A DNA stretch of 64,000 bases from CAWCDJ01 sp963778675 (GCA_963778675.1 CAVZVI010000010.1:744001-808000); one strand, 5' to 3'. Positions 9,212 to 18,444 are shown, numbered from the stretch's first letter. The notes: a model not told the origin generated them from the sequence alone. Made by a program: numbers and translations.

Positions 9212-11695
9212 TCAACGGCCCCTTGTTCCCACCATCTGGCGGATCGGAAACCCGTTTCCAACCAGCCCCATGACGTTGCCGCTGAGGACATCGGAAAGGG
9301 CGGATCCGAACATGCCGCCGCCGCCGGCCACGGTGATGCGGCCGGGCTCGCCATAGGCTGCGACCATCAGGGGCTTCATGTTGCCGAGGCCCTGCAGGGC
9401 GTTCTGCGCACCCGGCGCGCCCTTAGGGGCGAAGGCCCCCAGAAGACCCGCCAGCGGCGCCAGGGTCGTCCCGAGGTTCTGATAGACCAGGGCGGAGAAG
9501 TTGGCGTAATGGTCGCGCGGCTCCATCTCGAGGAAGCGGGCGGAGTGCGTGATGGAAGTGCCGGAGGCCTTCACCTGCAGCGCGCGGGCCACCAGTGCGC
9601 GGCTCGGTCCGGCGATCAGGTAGCCATCGGCGAAGGTGTAGTGCGCTTCGGTCAGAGGATTCGGGTCGCCGCCGGCAATCATGTAGTAGGTGCGCCCCTC
9701 TACGGTCTCCTGCGACGTGCGCAGAGCCGTGTGCCCGGTCTTGACGGCCTGTTGATTGTAAGTGTCGGTGAACTTCTGCAGGGTCGCCTGCAGGCGCGCC
9801 GGATCGTAGCATTCGGCCACCAGCTTCCAGGAGGGGACGGGGAAGGGCGGGCCGTCGAGCGAGATCGAAAACTCGCCGCCCAGGCTCATCGCCAGGTCAT
9901 TGCGTACATCGAATCCGACCTTCTGCTGGAGTTCGTCGATGGCCTGCCGGGCGGCGGCAGGAGAACGCTGCTGCACGCCGGCCACTTCATCGATGATCGC
10001 CGCCGGGCTCTTCACCACGAAGGCCGCGACCAGGGTGGCATCGGGCGAAATGTAGTCGAGCGAACCCATCGGCGAGGGGTCCGCCAGCCAGGAGGCAATG
10101 CCCGTGCGCGGGCCGTCGAAATCCACTGCGGCGCGCGTCTCCATCTGGCCCTGGACGTCTTTCTGTTCGGCCACGAAGTAGCGGATTCCGGCCGTCTGCG
10201 GCGCGGCATGCAGACGCGAGAGATCGGCGCACAACAGCAGCCCGGCGCCGGCCCGGTAGGCGGAGACGACGCGGTCATAGAAAGGCGTGCCCTGAAAGCT
10301 GCCGGAAGCGGAATCGAGCGCGGCAACCATGCTTTCCACGGACCCCTTTGCAGGACCGAAAACCACCAGCCCGGGGCGCGTGACAACGGTCGCCGGGAGC
10401 CCCTGCTGCTTGACGAATTCGGCGAACCCTTCGCGCTTCGTTTCGGCCAGGAACACCGGGGCGTCCATCCCGCCGTTGGCGCCGGGGACCGCGGCGACCA
10501 CAACTTCATCCCCCAGGTATTCACTTGCGGCGCGCAGCTTTTCGATCACCGGCTCGACATTGGACGCCCTGCCGGCCCACCATGCGCGCAACTCGGGGCT
10601 TTCCGAGAGCTTCTGGTGGAACACGGTCTGGGCTTCACCGAGATACTGCGCCAGGTTGGGGATGCTGGCAAAGAACACGACATTGGCAGGCAGGCGCTTC
10701 AGCAAAGCGCTGTCGTACCGCAGCGCCGGCATGTGAATCTTCTGCAGGCTGACCTTGAGCGCCTCGAGCTGCTGCATGAGGTGGTCGCGATTGCGGCTCC
10801 ACGAGATATCGTCGCGGATCGATACCGGCTCGAGGGTGGAGCCGGTGACGGTCTGATCACCCGGGCCGAGCACCTTGTCCTCATTGTTCTGGGAAACATG
10901 CACCTGGCCCTGGATGACCGAAACGCGCGAGCCCTTGACTCCGGCGCTGACGCTGAACACCGTTCCCGTAACCGCCACGCGGCAATCGGCGGTGGCGACA
11001 TAGAGGTGTCCGCTGCGGCGTTTGGCGGCCTGCACGATGATGCTGCCGCGGCTGAGGTGAATGGTGAGATCGCTCGCGGTCTGGGTGGTGGAAAACCCCG
11101 AGCGTTCGCGCAGCTCGACCACCGAACCGTCGTGCAACTGGAGCATGGCGTCGGAATCCTTGGCGGTGCGGAGTTCGACGCCATCCGGCAGATCCTGCCC
11201 GGCCAGCAGCGGTTTGATCCCCGCCGCCGAGACTTCATAGAGCGTTCCGTTCAGCGCCTGGACAATGGCGCGGCCACTGTGGCCTCCGAACTGGTCGAGG
11301 GCCACCCACACGGAAAGTCCGGCGGCGGCAACTACCACCGCGGCGGCAGCCCACCGGACCGTGTAACTCACGCGGCGCGCGGGCCGCGCGGCGGGCATGA
11401 CAGTCACCCTGCCTTCGTAGACCTTGCGGCAGGCAACGCACTCGTGGAGATGATCTTTCAGTAGAGTGGTGCGCGCTTCGGGGAGCCGCCCGGCGCGATA
11501 ATCCGGCAGCATCGCCTGGAAATCGGCGCAGCCGCGGATGTGCTCGTGCGAATTGGAGGCAGCGGCTTCGGCGAGCCGCGCCCAGACGCGGGCCGCTGCG
11601 GCTTCCACCACCGCGGGGTCCGGCGAGTCGTCACGGATTTCCTGCATCGCCTGTTCCAGTTCGGGATCCATGGGGTTGAATTCGGCGGGAATCAT
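9212..11695 (-). CDS. FecR-type anti-sigma factor with zinc-finger domain and large extracytoplasmic region
   Basis: 827 residues, several times the size of an ordinary anti-sigma factor. An N-terminal cytoplasmic domain has the ZAS-like zinc motif H82-x3-C86-x2-C89. A single membrane span lies at about 114-133 (WAAAAVVVAAAGLSVWVAL). A FecR domain follows at about 145-270 (KDSDAMLQLHDGSVVELRE, GTVFSVSAGVKGSRVSVIQG). The remaining 550 residues form an extracytoplasmic region whose family I cannot name with confidence; its repeated VFFASIPN / PVFLAETK / VEGRTYYMIAGG texture resembles DUF3352-like proteins. It overlaps the ECF sigma gene by ATGA, so it is presumably that sigma factor's inhibitor and sensor. 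Downstream genes are ABC exporters. Confidence 0.85.
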   Translation of the reverse strand: MIPAEFNPMDPELEQAMQEIRDDSPDPAVVEAAAARVWARLAEAAASNSHEHIRGCADFQAMLPDYRAGRLPEARTTLLKDHLHECVACRKVYEGRVTVMPAARPARRVSYTVRWAAAAVVVAAAGLSVWVALDQFGGHSGRAIVQALNGTLYEVSAAGIKPLLAGQDLPDGVELRTAKDSDAMLQLHDGSVVELRERSGFSTTQTASDLTIHLSRGSIIVQAAKRRSGHLYVATADCRVAVTGTVFSVSAGVKGSRVSVIQGQVHVSQNNEDKVLGPGDQTVTGSTLEPVSIRDDISWSRNRDHLMQQLEALKVSLQKIHMPALRYDSALLKRLPANVVFFASIPNLAQYLGEAQTVFHQKLSESPELRAWWAGRASNVEPVIEKLRAASEYLGDEVVVAAVPGANGGMDAPVFLAETKREGFAEFVKQQGLPATVVTRPGLVVFGPAKGSVESMVAALDSASGSFQGTPFYDRVVSAYRAGAGLLLCADLSRLHAAPQTAGIRYFVAEQKDVQGQMETRAAVDFDGPRTGIASWLADPSPMGSLDYISPDATLVAAFVVKSPAAIIDEVAGVQQRSPAAARQAIDELQQKVGFDVRNDLAMSLGGEFSISLDGPPFPVPSWKLVAECYDPARLQATLQKFTDTYNQQAVKTGHTALRTSQETVEGRTYYMIAGGDPNPLTEAHYTFADGYLIAGPSRALVARALQVKASGTSITHSARFLEMEPRDHYANFSALVYQNLGTTLAPLAGLLGAFAPKGAPGAQNALQGLGNMKPLMVAAYGEPGRITVAGGGGMFGSALSDVLSGNVMGLVGNGFPIRQMVGTRGR

Positions 11696-12249
11696 GCTAC
11701 ACCTCCCAAATACGCGCGGAACTCTTTCTCCAGGCGGTCGCGGGTACGGGACAAGGTCACCGCCACGGTTCCGGGAGTGGTGTTGAGCAGTCGCGCAATT
11801 TCAGGGTTATCTCTTCCTTCGAAAAAGCGGAGGGTAAACATCTCAGCAATTCTGGGGTTGAGCCTGGCGAGGGCGCCACGGAGCCATTCGCGGATCTCGT
11901 TGGACGATTGGGCCCGTTCCGGGCTGCGGTGGGCGGGCTCGGCCAGCACCGGCTCCAGATCGTCCAGCGGGATATTACGGACATTCTGGCGCGACCGGAC
12001 CAGGTCCAGCGCGGCATTCACCGCGGACCGGTGCAGGAAGCTCGCCATATTGCCGACGGGCTCGGCCGCCGGGTCGCGTTTGAGCATCCGGAGGAACACG
12101 GTTTGCAGGACATCCTCCGCATCGCCCGCATTCCCCGTGACTCGATAGGCGGCACGGAACACCATCGCATGGTTCTCACGGAAGACCTGCTCCAGGTCCG
12201 CCGCGGCAGGGGTGGCCGGTTCAAATGGGGCAGCCATTGGCGCTTTCAT
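11692..12249 (-). CDS. ECF-family RNA polymerase sigma factor
   Basis: 185-residue sigma factor. Region 2 is seen in NHAMVFRAAYRVTGNAGDAE and DVLQTVFLRMLKRD, region 4 in LARLNPRIAEMFTLRFFEG followed by an HTH (EIARLLNTTPGTVAVTLSRTR). There is no extra SnoaL-like domain. ATG 12249 gives MKAPMAAPFE; ATG 12237 is an alternative. The stop overlaps the anti-sigma start (ATGA), so inhibitor and sigma are translationally coupled. The usual logic is autoregulation of the unit released by a signal through the FecR protein. No ECF-type promoter could be pinpointed upstream. Confidence 0.92.
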   Translation of the reverse strand: MKAPMAAPFEPATPAAADLEQVFRENHAMVFRAAYRVTGNAGDAEDVLQTVFLRMLKRDPAAEPVGNMASFLHRSAVNAALDLVRSRQNVRNIPLDDLEPVLAEPAHRSPERAQSSNEIREWLRGALARLNPRIAEMFTLRFFEGRDNPEIARLLNTTPGTVAVTLSRTRDRLEKEFRAYLGGVA

Positions 12250-12326
12250 CCTATCAAGCTCTTCAAGTAAAGGGACGGGCGGGTGGAGCTTCGATTAGCG
12301 GTGGGGGGTTCGCAATTGCGCCGGGC

Positions 12327-12360
12327 AAAAAAAAGCCCCACGCCTAGGATGGCGTGGAGC
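12327..12360 (-). terminator. Rho-independent terminator after korB
   Basis: Read on the minus strand: stem CCACGCC, 6-base loop, stem GGCGTGG extended by GGC, then eight T residues (A-tract at 12327-12334 on the plus strand). It lies 118 bases downstream of the korB stop and is the clearest intrinsic terminator in the window. Confidence 0.88.
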
Positions 12361-12477
12361 ATAAAGTTCTACTGCAATCTGTCTCGGAGGATGACAGACC
12401 GATGTAAATACTAACACCGCGATTGTGTTAAATCAATCCAAACGATCTGGTATGTGGGGTGAAATACTTTGTTTCCT

Positions 12478-13522
12478 TCACCTCAGCTCTTCCATGACGG
12501 TCTCCAGGACTTCTCTGCCCGGACGAATCTTGGATTGCGGCAGCGTGGCTACAGGCTCTTCCGTAAGATTCAGCAGATCGAAGAAGGTGGGCTTGTCGGG
12601 GTGGACATAGAGGACCCCCGTAAGGACCTCACCCTTCGCCTCGGCCTCCTCGAGCAGGCCGAGCGCGGTGAGACGGTCGGTCGGATCGTAGTCATGGTGC
12701 AGCTTGCGGATGCGCAGGTGCGACCCGTCGTGCATCTGGACTTCCATGACGTCGCCCTCGGGGATATCCACCGTTATATCTTCAAAGAAAGGAACGAAAT
12801 CCAGGTCGTGGAGCACCTCTTCGTGCTCCTTCATGTACCCGTAGCTCTTGGTAGAGCCGACGTGGTCGTTGAAGGTGACGCAAGGGGAGACCACGTCGAT
12901 GACCGAGAGTCCCTGGTGGGCGATGGCCGCCTTGATGATGGCCTGCATTTGCTTCTTGTCGCCGCTGAAGGAGCGGGCGACGAAGGTGGCGCCCCACTTC
13001 ATCGCCAGGGCGCAGCAGTCGAATGGCGGCAAGTCATTGGGAACGCCGGACTTGAGCGTCGAGCCGATATCCGCGGTGGCCGAGAACTGGCCCTTGGTCA
13101 GGCCGTAAACGCCATTGTCCTCAATGATGTAGATGAGCGGGATGTTGCGCCGCACGAGGTGCATGAACTGGCCCAGGCCGATGGAGGCGGTATCGCCGTC
13201 GCCGCTGACGCCGACTCCGAGGAGGTGCCGGTTCGCCAGGATGGCGCCGGTTGCGATCGCCGGCATGCGTCCGTGGACGCCGTTGAACCCGTGGGACATC
13301 CCCAGGAAGTAGGCCGGCGACTTGGAGGAGCAGCCGATACCCGAGAACTTGGCGACTTTGTCACGGTTCCACACCCAACTCGTAGAAGCACTCGACGAGG
13401 CGCTCGGAGATGGAGTTGTGCCCGCAGCCGGCGCACAGAGTCGTTCTGCTGCCCTTGTAGCTCAGGACCTCCAGACCGATGCGGTTGGTCTTTTTGGGTG
13501 GGGGTGTAACGGTGGTACTCAT
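12478..13522 (-). CDS. korB: 2-oxoacid:ferredoxin oxidoreductase beta subunit (frameshift near 13370)
   Basis: TPP- and [4Fe-4S]-binding subunit of a 2-oxoglutarate-type ferredoxin oxidoreductase, which decarboxylates a 2-oxoacid to its acyl-CoA and reduces ferredoxin. The true start is ATG 13522, overlapping the korA stop (ATGA); it reads MSTTVTPPPKKTNRIGLEVL and the cluster motif TTLCAGCGHNSI. Conserved sequence then moves to the next frame near 13370 (CFYELGV to WNRDKVAKFSGIGCSSKSP), one extra base. Downstream are GDGDTASIGLGQFM and EDNGVYGLTKGQ (TPP site) and the cluster Cys in DVVSPCVTF. A terminator follows. The indel hits a core enzyme, so an error in the sequence is likely. Confidence 0.88.
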
Positions 13523-15363
13523 TTGCCCTCCTGTCTGACGATTTCGTCGGTTACGGTGCGGGCGTCGAGCGGCAAGCCGCCGTAGTAGCGGACGCTCCGC
13601 AATTTGGCGATCAGATCGGCGTCGAATTCCAGGCGCATGAGGCCCAGCAGCTGGCCGTCGCGGTTCTGGTCCACCACATACACCCGGTCGTGGCGGCGGA
13701 TGAAATCCGTGAGCTGGCTGGAAAATGGGTACGCCTTGAGCCGCAGGTAGCTGGCGTCAATGTCGTATTCCGACTTCAACTGGTCGCAGCTCTCGTTCAC
13801 CGCGTAGTCGGAGGTGCCGACCGCCACGAATCCGATTCTGGCCTTTTCGTTGACGCGCTCCACCGGAGCGGGCACGCGCGAGCGCATCGACTCGAATTTG
13901 TGCGCCAGGCGATCCATGTTGTTGATGTAGTCGTCTTCGCGCTCGGTGTATTGAGCCTTCTCGTTGTGGCCGCTGCCGCGCGTGAAATAAGATGCCGCGG
14001 GATGGTCGGTGCCGGGCAGCGTGCGATAGCCCACGCCGTCGCCGTCGATATCTTTATACCGGGCGAATCCGCCCAGCCGGTTGAGATCTTCGGCCGTCAG
14101 CACCTTGCCGCGGTTGATCGGTTTTTCGGGGTACTCGAAGGGATCGGCCATCCAGTTGTTCATGCCGAGATCGAGATCGGTCATCACAAAAACCGGGGTC
14201 TGAAAGAACTCGGCCAGGTCAAACGCCTCCTGGGTCATGGAAAAGCACTCTTCAGGCGAGCACGGGAAGAACATCGGGTGGCGCGTATCGCCGTGGGAGA
14301 GCAGCGCCGTCGTGATCAGATCGCCCTGCTGGGTGCGGGTCGGGAGGCCGGTGGAGGGGCCCACGCGCTCCACGTCGAAGATCACGGCCGGGAGTTCGGC
14401 GTAGTAGCCCAGCCCCACGAACTCGGACATGAGCGAGATGCCTGGGCCGGCCGTGGCGGTCATGGACCGCGCGCCCGCCCATCCGGCGCCGAGCGCCATG
14501 CCGATCGACGCGAGCTCGTCTTCGGCCTGCACGATCGCGTAAGTGGCCTTGCCGGTTTCCGGGTCGTGGCGGAAGCGCTTCATGTATCCGATCAGCGTTT
14601 CGACCAGGGAGGACGACGGAGTGATGGGATACCACGTGACCACCGTGACGCCGGCGAACATGGCGCCCAGCGCGCAGGCCGCGTTGCCGTCGATGATGAT
14701 CTTGCCGGCGGTGGCGTTCATGCGCTCGACGCGGTACGGATCGGTCTTGGTGAACGTCTGTTCGGCGTATTCGTATCCGGCCTTGGCCGCGCCCCAGTTC
14801 AGATCGGCGGCCTTGGCCTTCTTCTTGCCGAACTGCTTCACCAGCGCGACGCGGACCTCCTCCATTTCGATCGAAAGCAGCCGGGCCACAACACCGTCGT
14901 AGATCATGTTGCGCACGAGCTTGCGCAATTTCGCTTCGGGGCAGACCGGGGCCACCAGCTTATCGAAGGGAACCGGGTAGAAGTGCAGATCGCTGCGGAG
15001 CTGATTCAGCTTCAGCGGTTCGTCGTAGACGACGGCGGCGCCGGTCGTCAGCTTCATGACGTCCTCGCGCGCGGTCTCGGGGTTCATCGCCACCAGGAAA
15101 TCGATCTCTTTGCGGCGGCCGATGTATCCGTGCTTGCTCGCCCGGATCGTGAACCACGTAGGCAGCCCCGCGATATTCGAGGGGAACATGTTCTTGCCCG
15201 AAACCGGGATGCCCATCTGAAACAGGGCGCGCATCAGGACGCTATTTGCGGTCTGGCTGCCCGAGCCGTTTACGGTAGCGACCTGGATGCTGAAGTCGTT
15301 GACTACGGAGTGGGGGGACTGGCCTGGCAGAGGCTCAGCCGGGGAAACCTCTAATGTCGACAT
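13519..15363 (-). CDS. korA: 2-oxoacid:ferredoxin oxidoreductase alpha subunit (fused gamma-alpha)
   Basis: 614 residues from ATG 15363, which is preceded by AAGGA at good spacing. An upstream ATG at 15426 lacks this and would add 21 untypical residues. The N-terminal 200 residues are the gamma domain (NDFSIQVATVNGSGSQTANS, FTIRASKHGYIGRRKEIDFL). The alpha domain starts near residue 235 (KIIIDGNAACALGAMFAGV) and contains the pyrimidine-domain hallmark TWYPITPSSSLVE. It pairs with korB, whose start overlaps its stop, giving a two-gene KorAB enzyme without separate ferredoxin-type subunits. Probable role: reductive or oxidative TCA step coupled to ferredoxin. The exact 2-oxoacid is inferred from family. 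Confidence 0.92.
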   Translation of the reverse strand: MSTLEVSPAEPLPGQSPHSVVNDFSIQVATVNGSGSQTANSVLMRALFQMGIPVSGKNMFPSNIAGLPTWFTIRASKHGYIGRRKEIDFLVAMNPETAREDVMKLTTGAAVVYDEPLKLNQLRSDLHFYPVPFDKLVAPVCPEAKLRKLVRNMIYDGVVARLLSIEMEEVRVALVKQFGKKKAKAADLNWGAAKAGYEYAEQTFTKTDPYRVERMNATAGKIIIDGNAACALGAMFAGVTVVTWYPITPSSSLVETLIGYMKRFRHDPETGKATYAIVQAEDELASIGMALGAGWAGARSMTATAGPGISLMSEFVGLGYYAELPAVIFDVERVGPSTGLPTRTQQGDLITTALLSHGDTRHPMFFPCSPEECFSMTQEAFDLAEFFQTPVFVMTDLDLGMNNWMADPFEYPEKPINRGKVLTAEDLNRLGGFARYKDIDGDGVGYRTLPGTDHPAASYFTRGSGHNEKAQYTEREDDYINNMDRLAHKFESMRSRVPAPVERVNEKARIGFVAVGTSDYAVNESCDQLKSEYDIDASYLRLKAYPFSSQLTDFIRRHDRVYVVDQNRDGQLLGLMRLEFDADLIAKLRSVRYYGGLPLDARTVTDEIVRQEGK

Positions 15364-15507
15364 CGATTGGGAATCCTTGTTAAGGAGAGTGTGGCCCAGT
15401 TCACGTTCCCTTAGATTATATGGCAAAACAGCGGCCGGGTGGCGGAACGAGCCGGCGCAAGGTTCGCAGTCCGCCTTAAGGCAACTTCCGGCCGCGGCCG
15501 GTAGTGA

Positions 15508-15524
15508 AACACGAAGTTCGTGTT
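15508..15524 (+). promoter_or_regulatory. perfect palindrome, likely autoregulatory operator of the vapBC-like pair
   Basis: AACACGAA-G-TTCGTGTT, 8-bp arms around one base, ending 11 bases before the antitoxin GTG. VapB-type antitoxins bind such palindromes at their own promoters; operator function here is inferred from position. Confidence 0.65.
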
Positions 15525-15535
15525 ACACTGGAATC

Positions 15536-15775
15536 GTGCTCAAGAACATCACGATCACGGTCACCGAGGAAGCTGCCCGCTGGGCGCGGCGCAAGGCGGC
15601 TGACGAAAATACGTCGGTCTCCAAGCTCGTCGGCCGGATGTTGGAAGACCAGATGCGCCGGACAGACGATTATTGGAAGGCGTACCGGGACTGGAAGAAG
15701 ATCGAGCCGGCTCCGGAGTTCGACGCGTCCAAGCGACTGACCAGGGAAGAAACGCATGAGCGCCGGCGCGGTTGA
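15536..15775 (+). CDS. vapB: VapB/RHH-type antitoxin
   Basis: 79-residue protein from GTG 15536 (MLKNITITVTEEAARWARRK). The first 45 residues fit a ribbon-helix-helix DNA-binding domain: one strand (NITITVTEE) and two helices. The charged C-terminal half would wrap the toxin. It overlaps the PIN toxin gene by 20 bases, the usual arrangement. GTG 15536 was chosen because the strand starts right after it and a palindrome precedes it. The longer frame upstream is not coding. Confidence 0.82.
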   Translation: MLKNITITVTEEAARWARRKAADENTSVSKLVGRMLEDQMRRTDDYWKAYRDWKKIEPAPEFDASKRLTREETHERRRG

Positions 15776-16208
15776 GTGTTTCTTTGTAGACACGAACATC
15801 CTGCTTTACGCCCTGGCCGGCCGGGACCCGGCCAGGCGGGAACCGGCGGCTGAGTGGTTGTCAGCCCTCTGGGAGACCCGCGCCGGGCGCATCAGTTGGC
15901 AGGTGCTCAACGAGTTTTATGCGAACGCCGGGCCCAAGCTGAAGCTGCCTGTCGAGACAGCCCGACGGGTGGTGCGCGATTACGTCCTCTGGCAGCCGGT
16001 TGGTATCGATTCCAGCGTAATCGAGCGAGCCTGGCACTGGACCGACCAGGCCGGCCTCGCATATTGGGACGGGCTGATTCTCGCTTCCGCGGAAAAACTC
16101 GGGTGCCGGCGGCTGTTGAGCGAAGATTTCCAGCACGGCCGTTCCTACGGGTCCGTGAAGGTATTGAATCCGTTTTCCGCGGCGCCGGGCGAATTCTTCA
16201 GCCGTTAG
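15756..16208 (+). CDS. vapC: VapC-like PIN-domain ribonuclease toxin
   Basis: PIN nuclease of 150 residues with the acidic active site: first Asp in FFVDTNILLYAL, Glu in VLNEFYAN, Asp in AYWDGLILASAEKLG and the last Asp in LLSEDFQHG. The family cleaves RNA, often initiator tRNA or rRNA; the target here is unknown. It is co-transcribed with the antitoxin (20-base overlap) and ends one base before the end of the convergent speA gene. Confidence 0.87.
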   Translation: MSAGAVECFFVDTNILLYALAGRDPARREPAAEWLSALWETRAGRISWQVLNEFYANAGPKLKLPVETARRVVRDYVLWQPVGIDSSVIERAWHWTDQAGLAYWDGLILASAEKLGCRRLLSEDFQHGRSYGSVKVLNPFSAAPGEFFSR

Positions 16209-16209
16209 G

Positions 16210-18123
16210 CTACTGCTCGTGCACGTCTTCGAGGTACGTGTACCCGTGCAGGCCTTCCTCGTAGAAGCGCAGCAGCGAGCCGCTCTCCTCGTAGCTCAGG
16301 CGGCCTTCGCGCAGCGCGGCTTCCACATCGCGGCGCAGGCGCGTGACCAGCGCATCCGAGTGGAACTGCACGTAGTTCAGCACTTCGCGGACGGTATCCC
16401 CCTTGATTACCGAATCGAGCACGACTTCGCCCGTCGGGCTGAGCCGCACGTGGACGGCGTTGGTGTCGCCGAACAGGTTGTGCAGGTCGCCGAGGATTTC
16501 CTGGTAGGCGCCGAGCAGGAAGGCGCCCAGGAAGTAGTCGCCGCCGTCGAAGGGATGCAGCGCCAGTGTGCGCTTCACGTCGCGCCGGTCGATGAAGGCA
16601 TCCACCTTTCCGTCGGAATCGCAGGTGATATCGCCGAGCACGGCGTGGCAGGTGGGCTCTTCGTTCAGCCGGTGGATCGGCATGATGGGAAACAGCTGCT
16701 TGATGGCCCAACTGTCGGGCATGCTCTGGAATAGCGAGAAATTGCAGAAATAGGTGTCCGAGAGCATGGCATCGATCCCTTCCAGCTCTTCGGGGAAGTA
16801 ATCCAGATCGCGCGCCAGTTTCTGGATGCGGCGCGAGATCGCCCAGTAGAGGTTTTCGGCGATGCAGCGCTGCTCGAGCGACAGATAGCCCAGGCTGAAC
16901 AGGTTGAGCGCCTGGTCGAGAGCCTGCTGGGCGTCGTGGTAGCTTTCGAGCAGGTTCTTGGCGGTGAGGCCGCGGAAGGTCTCCTGCAGGTCGATGAGCG
17001 GCTGCTCGGCATCGGGAGGGGGTTCCGGCGTGGCGTCGGCCTCTCCCATTCCGGAGACTCCCAATACATTAAAGACCAGAACGCTGTGATAGGCGGCGAT
17101 GGCCCGGCCGCTCTCGGTCACGATGGTGGGATGGGCGACGCCCACCTCGTCGCACACGTTCTGCACGTGATAGATGACGTCGTTGGCGTACTCCTGCAAG
17201 GTGTAGTTGACGCTGGATTCGAAATCGGTCTGCGAGCCGTCGTAGTCGATGCCGAGGCCGCCGCCGACATCGAGGTAGCGAAGCCCGGCCCCGGCGCGCG
17301 CCAGGTCCACATAAACCCGCACCGCTTCGTTTACGGCGCCCTTGATCTGGCGGATGTTGGTGATCTGGCTGCCCAGGTGGAAATGGAGCAGGTTGAGGCA
17401 GTCGGCCATGCCCAGGTCTTTGAGCTCCTGCAGGGCGCGCATGGCTTCGGTGGCCGAAAGGCCGAATTTCGAGCGGTATCCGCCGGACGACTTCCAGCGG
17501 CCCGAGCCGCGGCTCGCGAGCTTCACGCGCAGGCCGATGGTCGGCCGGACGCCGACCTTCTGGCTGTATTTGAGGATCAGCCCCAGCTCGGTGTACTTTT
17601 CCACCACCGGGATGATCTTGCGCCCGACCTTCTGCGCCAGCATGGCCATCTCGATGTACTCGTCATCTTTGAAGCCGTTGCAGATGATCGGGGTGTCGTT
17701 ATCCGCCATGGCCATGACCGCCATCAGCTCGGGTTTCGAGCCGGCCTCCAGCCCGAAGTGGTACGGGCGGCCGAACTCCAGAACCTCTTCGACCACCTGG
17801 CGCTGCTGGTTCACCTTAATGGGATACACGCAGCAGTAATCCGCCTGGTAGCGATGTTCCGCGATCGCGGTGGCGAAGGCGCTGTGCAACTCCCCCAGCC
17901 GGTGCTTGAGGATATCGGCAAAACGAATGAGGATAGGGAGGTTAATGCCGCGCAGGACGAGTGTATCGACGAGTTCCTTCAGATCGATGGATCGGGCCGG
18001 CTCTTTTTCGGGATGTACCCGGACGTGGCCGTTTTCCCCGACCGAGAAGTAGCCCTTCCCCCAGCTCGCGACATCGTACAGGTCGCTGGCCACCTGCGGC
18101 GTCCAGCGCTCCGTGGGCTCCAT
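16210..18123 (-). CDS. speA: biosynthetic arginine decarboxylase
   Basis: PLP-dependent enzyme converting arginine to agmatine, the first step of the alternative putrescine route. The PLP lysine lies in VYPIKVNQQRQ; other family segments are FGLEAGSKPELM, LHFHLGSQITN, YLDVGGGLGIDYDG and, in the C-terminal domain, DITCDSDGKVD. ATG 18123 gives MEPTERWTPQVASDLYDVAS, matching the family N-terminus and 637 residues; ATG 18156 would add 11. No agmatinase or other polyamine gene is adjacent, so the gene stands alone and is convergent with vapC. Confidence 0.95.
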   Translation of the reverse strand: MEPTERWTPQVASDLYDVASWGKGYFSVGENGHVRVHPEKEPARSIDLKELVDTLVLRGINLPILIRFADILKHRLGELHSAFATAIAEHRYQADYCCVYPIKVNQQRQVVEEVLEFGRPYHFGLEAGSKPELMAVMAMADNDTPIICNGFKDDEYIEMAMLAQKVGRKIIPVVEKYTELGLILKYSQKVGVRPTIGLRVKLASRGSGRWKSSGGYRSKFGLSATEAMRALQELKDLGMADCLNLLHFHLGSQITNIRQIKGAVNEAVRVYVDLARAGAGLRYLDVGGGLGIDYDGSQTDFESSVNYTLQEYANDVIYHVQNVCDEVGVAHPTIVTESGRAIAAYHSVLVFNVLGVSGMGEADATPEPPPDAEQPLIDLQETFRGLTAKNLLESYHDAQQALDQALNLFSLGYLSLEQRCIAENLYWAISRRIQKLARDLDYFPEELEGIDAMLSDTYFCNFSLFQSMPDSWAIKQLFPIMPIHRLNEEPTCHAVLGDITCDSDGKVDAFIDRRDVKRTLALHPFDGGDYFLGAFLLGAYQEILGDLHNLFGDTNAVHVRLSPTGEVVLDSVIKGDTVREVLNYVQFHSDALVTRLRRDVEAALREGRLSYEESGSLLRFYEEGLHGYTYLEDVHEQ

Positions 18124-18444
18124 CACGAGGGAGCCTTTTCGACCATTTCTTTCCAACGCGTTGCCTCTCCTTAACCCTCAGTGTCCTTCAAATGCCCAGG
18201 GTAGACAAGGAGAAACTGTGTTACAGCCGGGAGTTCGCCCCCCCGGTAGACACCGCCCACCTCCGCCCGGGGGGTGCCGGGCTACGGCTATGCCGAAGAT
18301 AGAAATTATCTATTCGCATTTCGGATTTGGAAGGGATAGAGTGGATCAAACCGTAACATTATCCGGCCACCCCTGTCAGTTAGCCAGCGCTTAGCTCCGA
18401 CGCTAAAGTACTGTTCACATTACTTCCGGTAGGAGGATTCTTTC
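18124..18444. other. intergenic region between divergent speA and porin genes
   Basis: About 320 bases with no convincing gene. It should carry both promoters, but no strong -35/-10 pair stands out. The porin start is preceded by TAGGAGGA at ideal spacing. Confidence 0.55.

Noticed and set aside
8324..11464. 1046-codon open frame on the plus strand
   Set aside because: It is the antisense shadow of the FecR-type gene and ATPase 1 in a GC-rich region; the product has no domain logic, while the minus strand gives recognisable motifs.
13690..15354. 554-codon plus-strand frame
   Set aside because: Shadow of korA; Arg/His-rich composition without domains.
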